Shown here: piece after piece, positions 35,570-49,000 of the stretch | How positions within the stretch are numbered: the first letter of the stretch is position 1 | How the letters are laid out: every line of letters starts with the position of its first letter | Assembly (NCBI GenBank): GCA_963693285.1 | Contig: OY848918.1 | Span: forward strand, 17,707,067 to 17,771,066 | Direction: 5' to 3' | Source of the DNA: Xestospongia muta | Taxonomy: Eukaryota; Porifera; Demospongiae; Haplosclerida; Petrosiidae | Length of the DNA stretch: 64,000 nucleotides | Made by a program: the position numbers and the translations under genes | The notes under the pieces: generated by a model | Seen by the model: the letters and a program-made list of their open reading frames with translations, nothing else | What the model was told of the DNA's origin: nothing | Databases searched by the model: none

Positions 35570-36060
35570 AGTTGAGACCACTGTCATTCTTAGCCTTTGA
35601 TTTGACTGAATTTGTAAGATTATTATTTGAAATGAGAATTGTAACTAACCACAGTAAAGTTGACAGCAATTTACAATATAAGCTACCACAAGTGAAGCTA
35701 GAAATAGCTCCTCAAGCATTTAAGACAGATTTGGATTCTCTATGTTATGAGTAATAATGTAACTACATGTTATCTCATAATTATAAAGACTTGAAACTAT
35801 AGTATGTATACAAACAAGTAATTGCTGTGACAATGTATTATATAATCTGATTTTTTCTCCAGAAGTCATTGTTAGAGTCTGTTTATTTATTGTCAGTTAT
35901 ACAATACAAAACCTTAATTATATGTAATAGTTGTATTATCTTATCGTTCATCCTTGCAGATCTATCTATTTAAAATTTGTACTCTGTCTAGTCTTGTCTA
36001 AATACAGTCATATTGATAATGTAACTATTTTAATTTCAGAATAAACTGTTTTGTTTTAAT
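35570..36060. repeat. Intronic repeat, copy 3, with short open frame
   Basis: Matches 9730-10200 and, more distantly, 3420-3850. An open frame at about 35585-35754 ends in CYE and a stop. The block lacks about 150 bases present at 9583-9735 in gene A. Confidence 0.6.
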
Positions 36061-36209
36061 AACAACTTAAAATTTAACTTAAAATCACCAAGTTAGTTTG
36101 AATAATAAGCATGAAATCGGTAATTTTTGCAAGTAAAAGTACAACACTAAAAAGCCTAAGTGATCATTTTACAATTACAGCATATATATATATTTTATTT
36201 ATTTTAAAG

Positions 36210-36358
36210 ATGCCTTTAATGCTGATGAATTAGATTTGTCCTTGTCTAAAAATGACAATATAGCAGGTATGTCAATTATATGAGAGTGATTGTTATGATG
36301 TTTAGTCCCAAAGTAGACACAACACCTTCTGAATTAGATTTATCAAAAGATGAGCCAA
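36210..36358 (+). CDS. Gene B, two linker exons (36210-36266, 36317-36358)
   Basis: Both are phase 1-1, 57 and 42 nt, and encode related acidic pieces (ADELDLSLSK, then PSELDLSKDEP), so one may be a duplicate of the other. The acceptor of the second is uncertain by three bases (36314 or 36317); both keep the frame. They connect the Death exon to the membrane-tail exon. Confidence 0.6.
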
Positions 36359-36444
36359 GTAAGTTATGCAAAATGTCAGAATGATTATATATTTACCAAT
36401 AACTACAAATCACAAATAGTATTTTTTTAAATGTTCTTTAATAG

Positions 36445-36542
36445 GATCTGGAACTCAAAAGATTACACGAAGAAATGAGATAATTCTGGCCATCACTTTA
36501 CTCATAGGAGTTATTGCAATTGTGTTTGTTTACTTCTTCTAA
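36445..36542 (+). CDS. Gene B, last exon: hydrophobic C-terminal tail
   Basis: After a TTTAATAG acceptor the exon encodes a short basic stretch (KITRRNE) and then about 20 hydrophobic residues (IILAITLLIGVIAIVFVYFF) followed at once by a TAA stop. A lone membrane segment at the extreme C-terminus is the layout of a tail-anchored protein, which would place the GTPase/Death protein on the cytosolic face of an organelle membrane. With this exon, the GTPase exon at its expected 2067 nt and the dead SH3 exon skipped, the coding length is a whole number of codons (1011 residues). Confidence 0.7.
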
Positions 36543-38503
36543 CATCTTGAATCAACATAAACTTAATATTGTAATTAAATAGACACATCATTGCCATTTT
36601 TGTAGTTATGCAGTTTTTCCATTATGCTTTTTAAATGAAAGAAATTCCTCACATTAAAAATGTTATGTGAGTGGTCAAAAAATTTTAAGGAAGTATATGG
36701 ATTGTCTTGGTGAATAATTACAATTGCTACACAATTGCTTTTTCTCTGAATAATATGGTTTGCTCCAACTGGGCTTAAGCTACTTCACCTGGAAGCTGCA
36801 ACTATCTCTTTGCCATTTTTCTGTGAAGATAAGAGATAACAAAAACAAGTTGACAAGAGGTCAATACTTTTACTACAATGCAGTTCACCACATTCATGTT
36901 GATATTTCCTCACTTCCTGGTATTATACATAGCGTAATGTTTGGCTTTTTCACACCTCTTACAGTATGGTTCATAGTGTATAGAGTACTGTAAGTTGTGA
37001 TAGCTTGAGGACAGGACTATAACTAAACATCATATAAAATTGATATGACATAATATAACACAAGATTTATATATTGTAATTATCAAATGAGATATTACAT
37101 AACATTATTAATGAGTCACAATAGTATCATCCACACATTACCATGTCTCATAGTAAATGATAGTCTGCTACCATTGTTCACTTTTCTTTGGACATGAATT
37201 GATATTAACTTATTATTACTGTGTCCAATAAATACATAAATTGAAATTGTGATAAATTAACATGATTAATATCACACGACATGTAAAGATACATTTTACA
37301 ATTTAATTGTGGTTGGAAATAGGATGTGTAGAGACAAACATTACAATTGCAATATTTATGATTTCCTGTATTAAAAATTCAAGTGAAGCTCCAGACAACC
37401 TTTAGCCAAGGGATGTAATAGTCTGGGGATGAGACCACTGTTACAATAGTACAAATATGACAATTATTTTAATGTCATGAATTAACTTGTTCTTACTTGT
37501 TTTTTGAATATTATCAATATTGTCACCTGATATCTATAATATTAAGTGGACCAGATATAGAACATCACTGTATTACATGATAGTAGAACCTAATAAAATG
37601 GATACATGTGAATGGATATATTGTAAGAGAAATGGACAGAACCTAAAAATGGATAGACAGAGAAATGGACAAAGAAACAATGAAATTATCTTTCTCATTA
37701 TTTTGTAGAATGAACTCTTTAATGACCAAATCAATTATATCGATAAGTAAGTGGAACAGCAATATCTTGATAAGATATTAACATGGTTTAGTAGCCACAC
37801 CTCCAATAATTATTAATAAAAGGGACATCTACTTTTAGTCTATAGGAAGCACTTGGTGCAATCAGGAAATATTATACCTAATTAATATTTAGAGGTGTGG
37901 TCTATCATTAATACATAGCAACTAAGATACTACGTGTCTTGATGTAAGAGACAAGAGCTTGAAAAGGAAATTTAAACTGATCAGTGCTTTGATTATAACT
38001 ATCTTTTGTTCTGCTTTATTCGAGGTATTCTAGGACCTAACTAAGAGTTAAACTGAACAGGTAAACTAGTGACATGTACAATATATACCATTAAAAGACT
38101 GAACCACATTACTGTACAAACATCTCTCATACATTAAAAATGTAAACTCTGAAATTTTTACTTTCCAAATGACGTGTTAATGATGTTTATGACTTCTAAA
38201 ATACATGTAACTACAAATGAAAAAATTACTAATAATGAAAGGCAATTTACTTGAAGTAATTTGTTAATTTTCATAAAATATTGACTATATCATTATTAGC
38301 TAGTATATTTACATGTATATGTCATATATACTGTACATGTTTAAGTAATACATGTATACATGTACAAACACATGTATATACATTATCTTGTCTTCTCTAG
38401 TTTACTTTAGTATATAAGCTCTTCAGTCATATTGTCATTGGTTTTTGATAATTGATATGATTTGTAAGAATTATCGGTGTTCTCCTTATATTTATTTGAT
38501 GTT
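36543..38503. other. Intergenic region between genes B and C
   Basis: No exon is recognised. In particular, no match to the start exon or to the first two ankyrin exons of gene B was found before gene C. Bases 38315-38385 are rich in ACATGT and ATGTAT palindromic words. Confidence 0.45.
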
Positions 38504-39416
38504 TTTACACTCAGTCTATAAGTATGATGTACCAGTGGTTTGTAATGTATGTTGTACTATCTTCATTGTTGTTATCAGATAATAAAAGCTAACTATGAGA
38601 GTCACTAAGTCATAAGTCTAGCCAATGTCATTGTTTGATGGCTGGTACATGTTGTTAATAGAGTCTTCTTACATCCCTAATCAATAAAGTCTTTATATGA
38701 TATAATTTCCTTAATAATTATTGATACTATATATCAACAAATACATACTGTGAATAATAAATGAACCTACTTAAAACTGACTGAGAAATTAAATGTTGCC
38801 AATAACAACCAGCCATCAAAATAGGGCATTATATAGAATGTGATCTCTGATAATAAGATATGTACTTTATATTGCTATCATGAGAGTATATATTATTTGT
38901 TCATGTTTTCTACACAAAAAGTCTTACCACATTAGTCCCAGCTTACTCCTTGATTACTTCAAGATTACAGTTATGGTTTGTAGAGTACATCCTTTTGATT
39001 AATAAGTATTAAAGCTATAAAAGTTGTGACATTTTCATTTATTTACTGTTTTAATCACAAAACATGAAAATATGAATTTATCCACAATATGATCTATCAT
39101 CACGTACAAGCAAGTACGTGTTGTAAAAAATTATTTCTTGTACACATTGTCTACATATTTCTATAAACCAAGCTTTCACTAACATTACGTAATTGTTTTC
39201 ATAAATTCATTACTATTATTATCAACAAGAATAAATCAAATAACAAACAAAATTCAGCAATCTACAACTTTTTATAATTTTTATAATATATGTTATACAA
39301 GTCATGTAGATCACTTGTCCTATAGCCTCATAGTCTATTTGAAGTGCCTTAGCTTGTGTAGACAAGTATGATATTACATACTTGAGTATATTTTAACATT
39401 TAATTGTCAGGTTTGT
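38504..39416. repeat. Intronic repeat of the array, before gene C
   Basis: 38504-38695 match 28780-28965, and 38696-39416 match 1-717 almost exactly. It is the left-most recognisable part of gene C and has the character of an intron, implying that gene C once had, or still shares, exons further left. Confidence 0.8.
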
Positions 39417-39965
39417 TGCATAAAATTTAAACATGCATTTTTGCTTACATAGTGTTATGTGGAATAAAAGAGAACTAACAATAGAATGAATGTAATGAAA
39501 TGATGTCAATACTCATATTATTAGATAGTGTAGGTTACCTGATATATATTGATAATAATTAGTCTTCCTTTTCATTTAACACCTGATATTGTGTATACTT
39601 AATTCCTATCATATTTAGCTATTATACAGCTATTGTATTATACTAGTTATAACTTGTTAATAATATAAATTTTATGGAACATGTACTTAGCAAATCACTT
39701 ACTGTCATATATTTTATTATGAGACTGTATTGTAAATCTATAGGTAAAAGATATGTGACATAATATGACAAACATTTTAATTTCCAAACATATCATAGCT
39801 AGTTATCATGAATACTATGACTGACATTACATAAATTATCAACCTCTCTATACACATTAGTTTATAAACATTGAATTATTTTACCTACCCTTTATAATGT
39901 ATCATTAGTTGTAGCTATATATTATAAAGTGAATTGATCATAAATATTGACATCTACTTATGTAG

Positions 39966-40064
39966 GACAATAATACTCCTCTTCACTTTGCTGCCGCCAG
40001 TGGCGTCAATGATGTAGTTGATGTGCTAATAAAGTCTGGTGCATCACTGGATGCCATTAACAAT
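39966..40064 (+). CDS. Gene C, ankyrin exon
   Basis: A 99-nt phase 0-0 exon with a canonical repeat (TPLHFAAASGVNDVVDVL, GASLDAINN). It joins in frame to 55716, more than 15 kb away. No start codon for gene C was found. Confidence 0.85.
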
Positions 40065-41163
40065 GTAAGTGTCTTCATTATTAAACATGTTGTCATTATT
40101 ATACATGACTGTGTTTTGTATGTAATGTTGTTATTAATTCATGTAATTATGTAGTTATTTGTTGTTTTGTCACCTCATATAACTTTATATATGGATTACA
40201 CAAGACATAAAGTCAAAATCATTCTAAATTATTGAGCATGTGGAAAATAAAACCACACACAACATATATGTGACACACCTTCCACTTTAACCAATACATA
40301 ACTAGAATACATTGCAACATTAATAAGAATCGTTGTGGATGATTATACACTTTTTGAGCATTGAGTTCTCTATGGTATCATAGACATTAATTGATTCTAT
40401 GAGAAAACAGTATTCTGTGATGATTATGAACTAGTTGAGGATAACGACGGTCGCTGGAATTCAGTACAATATCAACTGATTCCATGAGAAACAATATTGT
40501 CAACTTCTTTATATTTCTCTAGTAACAACTTAACTTTACCTTTGCATGAAGTACACCAAACTTTAAAGGCAGAGCCTATAGGTCCGATAATCAGACTCGT
40601 TATTTTCCAACAATTGGTCTGGCAATCGAAACCATGCCTCAAAAAGTAAAACCACACCCACTCAATAAACATTTCTAATGATAAATGAACTGTAATCATA
40701 GATACTGCAATGAAGTTTCACAACTTATCAGTAATGATATAACAAGTTTGACAGTACATATATTTTCATCTTAACAGGAGCAGGAAATTGTCTCTGGACG
40801 GACTTCAGCATTGTCTTCATTAATAAGAGAACCTTTAATTTCAGAATCAACAACATTGGCATCAACAAACCACTTCAAAATAACTAAGATGTTTACTAAT
40901 AAGTATGCTGTGTAATGAAGTACTTATTTTTCTTTTTCAGTGGGCATTTTCTTCATAAAAGGTATAGCCTTGCCATGATTCTGACATTTCCTTGGTAGAC
41001 CTACAACAGTTAACTTTTGGCCTTCCACACCTCTTCAGTCTTGGTGGATCATGATTGTAACCAAACCTGTATGTATCACCATTGTCTTGTTCAAGTAAAA
41101 GCACCTCTTACCATTTAAACATTCATTAGTATAAAATCTGTCTGACCATCTTGACCTATTAAA
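40065..41163 (-). other. Start of the large intron of gene C; minus-strand scrap
   Basis: The first 100 bases match other post-ankyrin introns of the array; afterwards the sequence is unrelated. On the minus strand, 41080-40930 reads as a basic segment (YRFGYNHDPPRLKRCGRPK) with an AT-hook-like GRPK, perhaps a transposase tail. No complete gene. Confidence 0.35.
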
Positions 41164-41213
41164 TTCATTGTTTCCCATTACACGGGTGGGCCCATGTGGG
41201 CGGGCAGATTCAA
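41164..41213. repeat. Inverted copy of a sequence in the direct repeats
   Basis: TTTCCCATTACACGGGTGGG and its flank are the reverse complement of the CCCAC-rich segment found at 41830-41870 and 43975-44010. It may mark one end of an element whose other end lies in those repeats. Confidence 0.55.
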
Positions 41214-41714
41214 TTAGTTAATAATGTGGTGTTCATTATTGTTTGTTTTTCGCATTCTGGCAACATTATTACATACCACAGCATTGATTTTTAGGCACAA
41301 TTGAGACTTGACCTCTAATTGTGGCTTACTGTTAGAAATCCATCCCAAATTCTTGGAGTTCGTCAATGAATCAATTTTAATGCCCACATCATTTAACAAA
41401 ACAGAACAAACACCACTGAACAACAGAAGAGAGAATGACAGGACAAACATCAAATGCATTGATTGTTGACTCACGTGAGACAGACGTTTTCGTACTTTCA
41501 GTTTTCTCATTCACACATACACAATACTTTAAAAACCTGCCAAAAGATGATATGACAGGCTGAATGAGCAATGCTGAATCAACAGGGTCCAAAGAGTCCT
41601 TTTGAGGTCCAATGTTTGATGACAATAGTTCGTAAGTATGAGGTTACGACCCAGGTATTTTCGGCCGTATTACAGAGGTGAAGAAATCTAGAAACGTATA
41701 CTCAAATTCTGGGA

Positions 41715-43590
41715 TTTGAGTAATCGTCCAGGGTATCAGCGTTCTCTTACAAAACGGCAGTTGGCAAAATCAGCCATTATAACAAATTTAAACAAAAATA
41801 ATGAACAAACCCTAATAATGAAGCGGGAGGCCATGTCACGCGGGCGGGTAATTGGAAACAATTAATTTAATTGGAATGGCCTTATCATTAGTTAAATAAA
41901 CTTATTTCCAGCTGGACATTGCTGCTTTATGGTACTAAATAGAGGAAGATAACAAGACTTACACAATGTCTTGAACTTGCCCTGCACTCACATTTAGTTA
42001 GATCTCAAACCATTTCCTTTGTTTTGTAGTCTTTACCACCTAATGAGGATGAGAGATTGATGCTATGATAGCGTAGGTCCTCATTTGCCCCTTCTACTTT
42101 CTTTGGCACTCATTTTCTAGCAGCTTCAAGAGTTCTTGAAACTCTGTGTACTAGCTGTACAACATTTGTTCTCTTATTACGTTTTTTTTTGTTTCTAGCT
42201 CAGCATAAGATGCAAACGTTTCACCAACAGCAAACGACATTCTTTCATAAGTGGCAATGATTGATGTGGGTGTGGTTTTACGTTTATGAGGCGTGGTTTG
42301 GTTTGCCGGACCAATAGCTACAAAGTAACGGGTCCTTTTACTAGACCTATAGGCACTGCCAACTTTAAACGAGTTACTAAATTTAGCAGCTATCAACAAT
42401 TATAGAATTATAGAATGTATTGAAAGTGTCTTACTTTCCCAATCCTGCTCAACTTACTTTTACCAATTACAGAAATGTCAACATGCCAGCGATTCAAATG
42501 ATCAATAAAGCTTGTTATTTGAATTGTGGTCAAGTCAATGAAACAAATGTCAATTCATGCTGGAACTCGTTTTCCAATACCAAAGCATATGCTATCACTT
42601 GCATCAATTCAAGAAAACTCTGATAAATACCCAACAAGTGTGACATATTTTTTTTATAACTGATTCTACAGCTACTCAAGTAACAATATTTGACAACCAA
42701 GGTACAATTGGAAGTACCAAAGTATTGAATAAATAACAATCTCAGCCCACCTTCACTACAATGTATCTTGTTATATTTACCAAATACAATGTAAACAATC
42801 TCGAAGTTTAGATCTAATGAGTACAATCAACCAACTGGTGTATATTATATACTTGGTGCAACATTGGTGTACTTTTGACAGCTCTCAACACAGGCTGGTA
42901 CTATTGTAAGAGGGAATAAGGAGTTGTGGATACAATATTATAAAACATAGTTCATCAAAGATATTATAACAATGCCAGGCATCAATGTTATCAGATTTAT
43001 GCTTGTAAACAATTATTTATCTGGTGGTAAGTACAACATGCTCTTTGTTGTGTTATTTGTAAAACATGTTTTATCTGGCTAACAGCTTAAACTGAATCAA
43101 CAATAACCCACAAAAAGAGAATTAGTTATCTACTCTAATACTTCTTACTGAGTGCAATTGTTAAGCAACCTTAGGCAAATTTTTTTCTGATAGAGCATTC
43201 AAATTGGGCCCAGTTAATAGGGCTTTTTCGTACACTTATTAACTAAAGGACATGTTGCCCCTTTAATCTATGCATTTCAGCACCTACAAGGTTATTCTCA
43301 ATGTTCAACCATCAGTTAACTACATCACATTCCAGTGAAACACTGAAAATGCTAATGGTTTTAACAACTTTCCTCCATCATCTTAAACTTCCACTGACAT
43401 CATATGGCTCAATAGCAATATTGGTTGCACATTATATATTATTCAAACCAACTTGAAATGGCATGCCAGAGTAAGTGAGAGAGCAGAGAGGGCACCTATA
43501 AACCTTGTCCACAAAATATTATATATAACAAGTACATAGGTGAAGAAGACTGTGGGGATCAGCTCCATGGCTATTACAATTGTAAAATCA
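41715..43590. repeat. Direct repeat, unit 1
   Basis: About 1.87 kb that recurs at 43845-45723 with a spacing of about 2130 bp. On the minus strand both units keep an open frame (42399-42151 here) that starts AAKFSNSFKVGS and contains ETFASYAELETKK, like the N-terminal region of some SWIM/MULE-type transposases. No catalytic domain is seen, so this is probably a non-autonomous or truncated element. Confidence 0.75.
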
Positions 43591-43844
43591 AATCACACAA
43601 ATTTCTCCATGTTATTAAATACTAAAATTAGTCCTTGACTTGCATATTTTTTGTAAAGATGAATTGCAGTTACAATTGAAAACAGTTTTGTTTAAGTATG
43701 TGATGATCTCGAACTCCTTGGTTATAATTAATTGACACTTTACATAAGCCGGTACAAAGGAACAAACTATGACTTCATTATATCATACAATGTAATGATA
43801 GTATTAATTAATTATGTGATTATTAACTGACTTTAGATAAACAA
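43591..43844. other. Spacer between the direct repeats
   Basis: About 255 bp without similarity to the repeat units. No gene seen. Confidence 0.5.
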
Positions 43845-45723
43845 TTTGAGTAATCGTCCAGGGTATCAGCATTCTCTTAAAAGACGGCAGAAAAACCGAA
43901 ACATTGGCAAAATCAGCCATTATATTTAAACAAAAATAATGAAAAAACCTAATAATGAAGCGGCAGGCCGTGTCACGTGGGTGGGTAATGGGAAACAATG
44001 AATTTAATTGGAATGGCCTTATCATCAGTTAAATAAACTTATTTCCAACTAGACATTGCTGGTTTATGGTACTAAATAGAGGAAGATAACAAGACTTACA
44101 TAATGTCTTGAACTTGCCCTGCACTCACATTTGGTTAGATCTCAAACCATTCCCTTTGTTTTGTAGTCTTTACAACCGAATGACCACGAGAGATTGATGC
44201 TATGATAGCGTAGGTCCTCGTTTGCCCCTTCTACTCTCTTTGGCACTCATTTTCTAGCAGCTTCAAGAGTTCTTGATTCTCTGTGTACTAGCTGTACAGC
44301 ATTTGTTCTCTTATTACGTCTTTTTTGTTTCTAGCTCGGCGTAAGACGCAAAAGTTTCACCAACAACAAACGGCATTCCTTCATAAGTGGCCATAATTGA
44401 TGTGGGTGTGGTTTTACGTTTATGAGGCGTAGTTTGGTTTGCCGGACCAATAGCTACAAAATAACGTGTCCTGTTACTGAACCTATAGCCACTGCCAACT
44501 TTAAACGAGTTACTAAATTTAGCAGCCATAAACAATTATAGAATTATAGAATCTATTGAAAGTGTCTTACTTTCCCAATCCTGCTCAACTTACTTTTACC
44601 AATTACAGAAATGTCAACATCCCAGTGATTCAATTGATCAATAAAACTTGTTATTTGAATTGTGGTCAAGTCAATGAAACAAATGTCAATTCATGCTGGA
44701 ACTCGTTTTCCAATACCAAGGCATATGCTATCACTTGCATCAATTCAAGAAAACTCTGATAAATACCCAACAAGTGTGACATATTTTTTACAACTGATTC
44801 TACAGCTACTCTAGTAACAATATTTGACAACCAAGGTACAATTGGAAGTACCATAGTATTGAATAAATAACAATCTCAGCCCACCTTCACTACAATGTAT
44901 CTTATTATTATTTACCAAATACAATGTGAACAATCTCAAAGTTTAGATCTAATGAGTACAATCAACCAACTGGTGTATATTATATACTTGGTGCAACATT
45001 GGTGTACTTTTGACAGCTCTCGACACAGACTGGTACTATTGTAAGAGAGAATAAGGAGTTGTGGATACAATATTATAAAACATAGTTTACCAAAGATATT
45101 ATAACAATGCCAGGCATCAATGTTATCAGATTTATGCTTGTAAACAATTATTTATCTGGTAGTAAGTACAACAGGCTCTTTGTTGTGTTATTTGTAAAAC
45201 ATGTTTATCTGGCTAACAGCTTCAACTGAATCAACAATAATCCACAAACAGAGAATTAGTTATCTACTCTAATACTTCTTACTGAGTGCAATTGTTAAGC
45301 AACCTTCTGGCAAATTTTTTTCTGATAGAGCATTCAAATAAGGCCCAGTTAATATGGCTTCTTCGTACACTTATTAACTAAAGTACATGTTGCCCCTTTA
45401 ATCTATACATTTCAGCACCTACAAAGTTATTCTCAATGTTCAACCATCAGTTAACTACATCACATTCCAGTGGAACACTGAAAATACTAATGGTTTTAAT
45501 AACTTTCCTCCATCATCTTAAACTTCTACTGACATCATATGGTTCAATAGCAATATTGGTTGCACATAATATATTATTCAAACCAACTTGGAATGGCATG
45601 CCAGAGTAAGTGAGAGGGCAGAGAGGGCACCTATAAACCTTGTCCACAAAATATTATATATAACAAGTACATAGGTGAAGAGGACTGTGGAGATCAGCTT
45701 CATGGCTATTACAGTTCCAAAAT
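43845..45723. repeat. Direct repeat, unit 2
   Basis: Second copy of 41715-43590. The conserved minus-strand frame is at 44535-44314, with a handful of amino-acid changes and an earlier end. Both units end in a matching GGCTATTACA segment followed by AAAATCAA. Confidence 0.75.
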
Positions 45724-46986
45724 CAAGTAACACAAGTTATATAAATATATAGTCTTCTTTCTGTTCAATGTTACCATTGGCTTTTTCATACTGATGATGC
45801 TAAAGATTGGTTCCTAATGTGGCACACAATACAATACCAGTAATATTTGTGCAATATAAATATACCTTTCATCTATAAGTATCTATTCATACAATATCTC
45901 ATATCTCATAAAATCTGTATGTATTATATACATCAGTCCACTACTGATCATATATAGTTTCCAATAATCACATTGTAACATTTACTAAACCTATTATAAA
46001 TAATAAAAATTGCCAATGACTACAACAATCACGAGCAATTGTAACTATTGTATGAGCAGAAAGAGAAAAAACTTTAACGTATACATACTGCTTAGTAATG
46101 CTCCATAGTTCAATAAACTTACGTTACTTCGAGTGTTACTGGCTTTAAAAAGACATATCAATGTCTTCAGTAGTTTGTATATATTCAGATTCTCAGACCC
46201 ACTTGCTTTAGCTTGGTGTATGAAAATTTGCTTTACTCGCGGCTATTATATCTCCGTCGTAGTAATGTGTACAGCCAACTTTCAAGATATAGATGTCTAC
46301 TTCTTGAACTCATCTTCATTCTGAACGAAGCTTCTCTATACCAATCTGCCTAGTTCTTTCAGTAAAACTCACTCTTTGCAAGTCAACCTAAAAAGGTCAT
46401 TTTCTAATTTTTCTTGAATTAAATTTCGCTGTCACGTGTATTTGCGGTTTAATAGAATTTCACGTATAATCGGTTAATCAAGTGGAAGGACAACAAAGAC
46501 ATTGCAAGGACACTATCACCCAAAGCTGTCAATTTTAATGGAAAGATTCAAGTTCAATATCATGTCTTCAACAGGGAGAGTTGTTGATGTTGATGAAGAG
46601 TAAATTTCTACATTTGTCGCAGCACAAAGGCATCTGATGGAATTTTGTGACATAGTTCTATGGGATATTTGAATGTTGCAACAACGTCTATGGGCTAAAG
46701 TTAATCTTAACTTTTTGTACTGGATACAGCTCAAGATAAAGATACCACTGGTCTCTGAAAGACCACTGTCTCTTTTCTCTGATACTGTTGTAAGCAAAAA
46801 TGTCTCTGCTCCTAAAATTTCAAATTCACCTACATATAAATATTATCCTCAAGGTACCAAATCAAATCAAGTTGTGTATAGAGAACGTATTGATAACATG
46901 GTTTTATCAGAGCTATCCTCCATGATATTTCTGTAGGAACATTTTCCTACCAGTTGTGATGAAAAATAAAAACATTTAGAAAAGAC
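45724..46986. other. No recognised feature
   Basis: Open frames of 60-95 codons occur on both strands (46133-46324, 46516-46936), but they overlap each other and show no domain. I cannot support a gene here. Confidence 0.4.
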
Positions 46987-47369
46987 AACTACTCAACACT
47001 AAAGGAGGAAGTCTGGCCATTATCTGTGGAATTATAAGTTCATTCACTGCCTCAAACGCAACAACTCAACCCTTAGAGAAGGAAGTCTGGCCATTATCTG
47101 GAGAATCAAAAGTTCATTCTCTAGCTTGAACACAACTACTCAACCCTTAGAGAAGGAAGTCTGGCCATTTTCTGAGGAATCAAGAGTTCATTCTTTACCT
47201 CTAAATCAACTACTCAATCGTAGAGAAAGAAGTGTGGCCATTATCTGGGAAATGAAAAGTTTATTCTCTACCTCTAACACAAAACCTCTATCCTAGAGAA
47301 GGAAGTCTGGCCATTGTCTGGAGAATTTAACAGTTCATTCTGTAGCTTGAACGCAACTACTCAACTCAA
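46987..47369. repeat. 74-bp minisatellite, five copies
   Basis: Units begin at about 46987, 47061, 47133, 47207 and 47281. Each contains GAAGTCTGGCCATT (one copy GTGTGG) and a GTTCATTC (or GTTTATTC) block. The copies differ by substitutions and small gaps, so the array is not young. Confidence 0.85.
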
Positions 47370-47839
47370 CACAACTACACAACTGGTGTCTACACGTGAG
47401 GTGTAGACAATGGCGATCAGCTAGTAACATACTATGGATTTCCTTACTTTTCCATGAATGGTGGAAACAAATATTTTCCACCGGCTAGATACTACCCTCG
47501 TAAATGTTTACATCACACATTAAATTACCCTAGAGATTCCATCAGAAAATTGCTTTTTCTATTAGTACCAGTCACAATGCTTCTATAATGTTTGGTGTTA
47601 ATGTAAAAATAATAAAGAACACTGTTTATTCCACAAGCTACATAATTAATGACAATAAAGCTATTTTAATTTTTGTTGGTGTTGCGTAAAAAGGCGTGGC
47701 TAAGTTTTAGTTGGTTGACATGTAGTCAGTCTCGCGATTAATGACCAAAGTGTCAATATTACAATTGTGACTGAGATGATTCCACTTCTATTTGGAGTAA
47801 CCTGAAGTCCTTATGTCTTTCTTTGATAGTGCTATTGGG

Positions 47840-48200
47840 ACAACTTGTCTTTTGAATATGGACAATCACAACCTCTTACTTGAAGAGCATAAGAAGCAAT
47901 TTTCACTAGATAACAATGCTACAATAGCAATACAATTTGCATCACAGAAGACAGAAGCATGGAGAACCTCTAACAGAGTTTGGTGGTGATTACCGTTAAT
48001 AATTGATAAAGTCTGCTCAGAATGAGAACGAAAACTCTAGCTCGTACACTCCAGGAAGCACTAGAGATGTCATAGTCCTTTACAATGTTTTCATTAATAA
48101 GATGTTGGCCAATAATGTATCTTAGCGCTGACTTTTTAACAAAGTTTAATGTTTAACTGCATCATTAACCTAAAGAACCAGTGTTTAATCCGTTGTCGAA
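47840..48200. repeat. Repeat copy with an unoccupied insertion site
   Basis: Pieces match 52260-52440, 53610-53708 and 55080-55120. At 48158-48164 the sequence TGCATCA runs straight into TTAACCTAAAGAACC; in the other copy an element lies between two TGCATCA copies. This is an internal empty-site control. No complete gene is seen. Confidence 0.7.
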
Positions 48201-49000
48201 TATATACAGTTGTCTGTAGTAGGGATATCTAAATATAGTAATGTGACTAGTGTGGGAACAAGTAGACATTTTAAGTATTTACTTGGGCACTTCATACTCC
48301 TACCCCTCCAATTTTTTGTGACATGTAATCATACAGCTTTTCTTTGAATACATATATCAGTGTGGTTAATTTATAAGTACTTTATAGTGTAAGGTATATA
48401 TTATAAGTAATGGCCAGTTAATTTATGGCAATCTTAGTACTTTGAACCATTGTTTCCTGGAAAATGATCAATAGAGCTTTTGTGAATTTTATAAGGACAC
48501 TGTTAATTCAGGTACACCTGCATACTCAAATTGTGAACTTCTGAATAATATCTGAGAGAATATCCAATGCCAATACTTTTACTGAGCAAAGTTGTTCCTT
48601 TAAATAGAGAATATTTTCAAAATAACATATGATAAGTGATAAATGAGATTCTATATGTTTCTTTTAAAATAAAGAATATTTTCAAAGTGATATATGATAA
48701 GTGATAAATGAGATAATATATGTTCTTTTCAGAAAAAAGTGTTTAAATGACTAAATACAAGTTGAACAAGGTAAACATTTCTGGCATAATTATGAAATGC
48801 ATTTACAACACAACCAAGTATCATCTAACTCTGTATCTGAGGTTATTCCAACACATACAAAATGGTACCATTCTTGGCATTGGTCACATGCAACCATCTT
48901 ATCTTCTTGTCGTTCAGGAAGTCGGCACAAACAATATATCTTGAATGAAGTCATTATTGCCTTACATAATGTATGCCTGGTTTTAACAGAAGGAACACTG
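48201..49000. other. No recognised feature
   Basis: AT-rich sequence with a roughly 72-bp imperfect duplication at about 48610-48730 (the TATGATAAGTGATAAATGAGAT block occurs twice). Open frames at 48747-49206 on the + strand largely overlap the protease gene of the opposite strand and look like shadows. Confidence 0.5.

Noticed and set aside
36760..36993. A 77-codon frame after gene B
   Set aside because: No domain, no splice or paralog support; likely chance.
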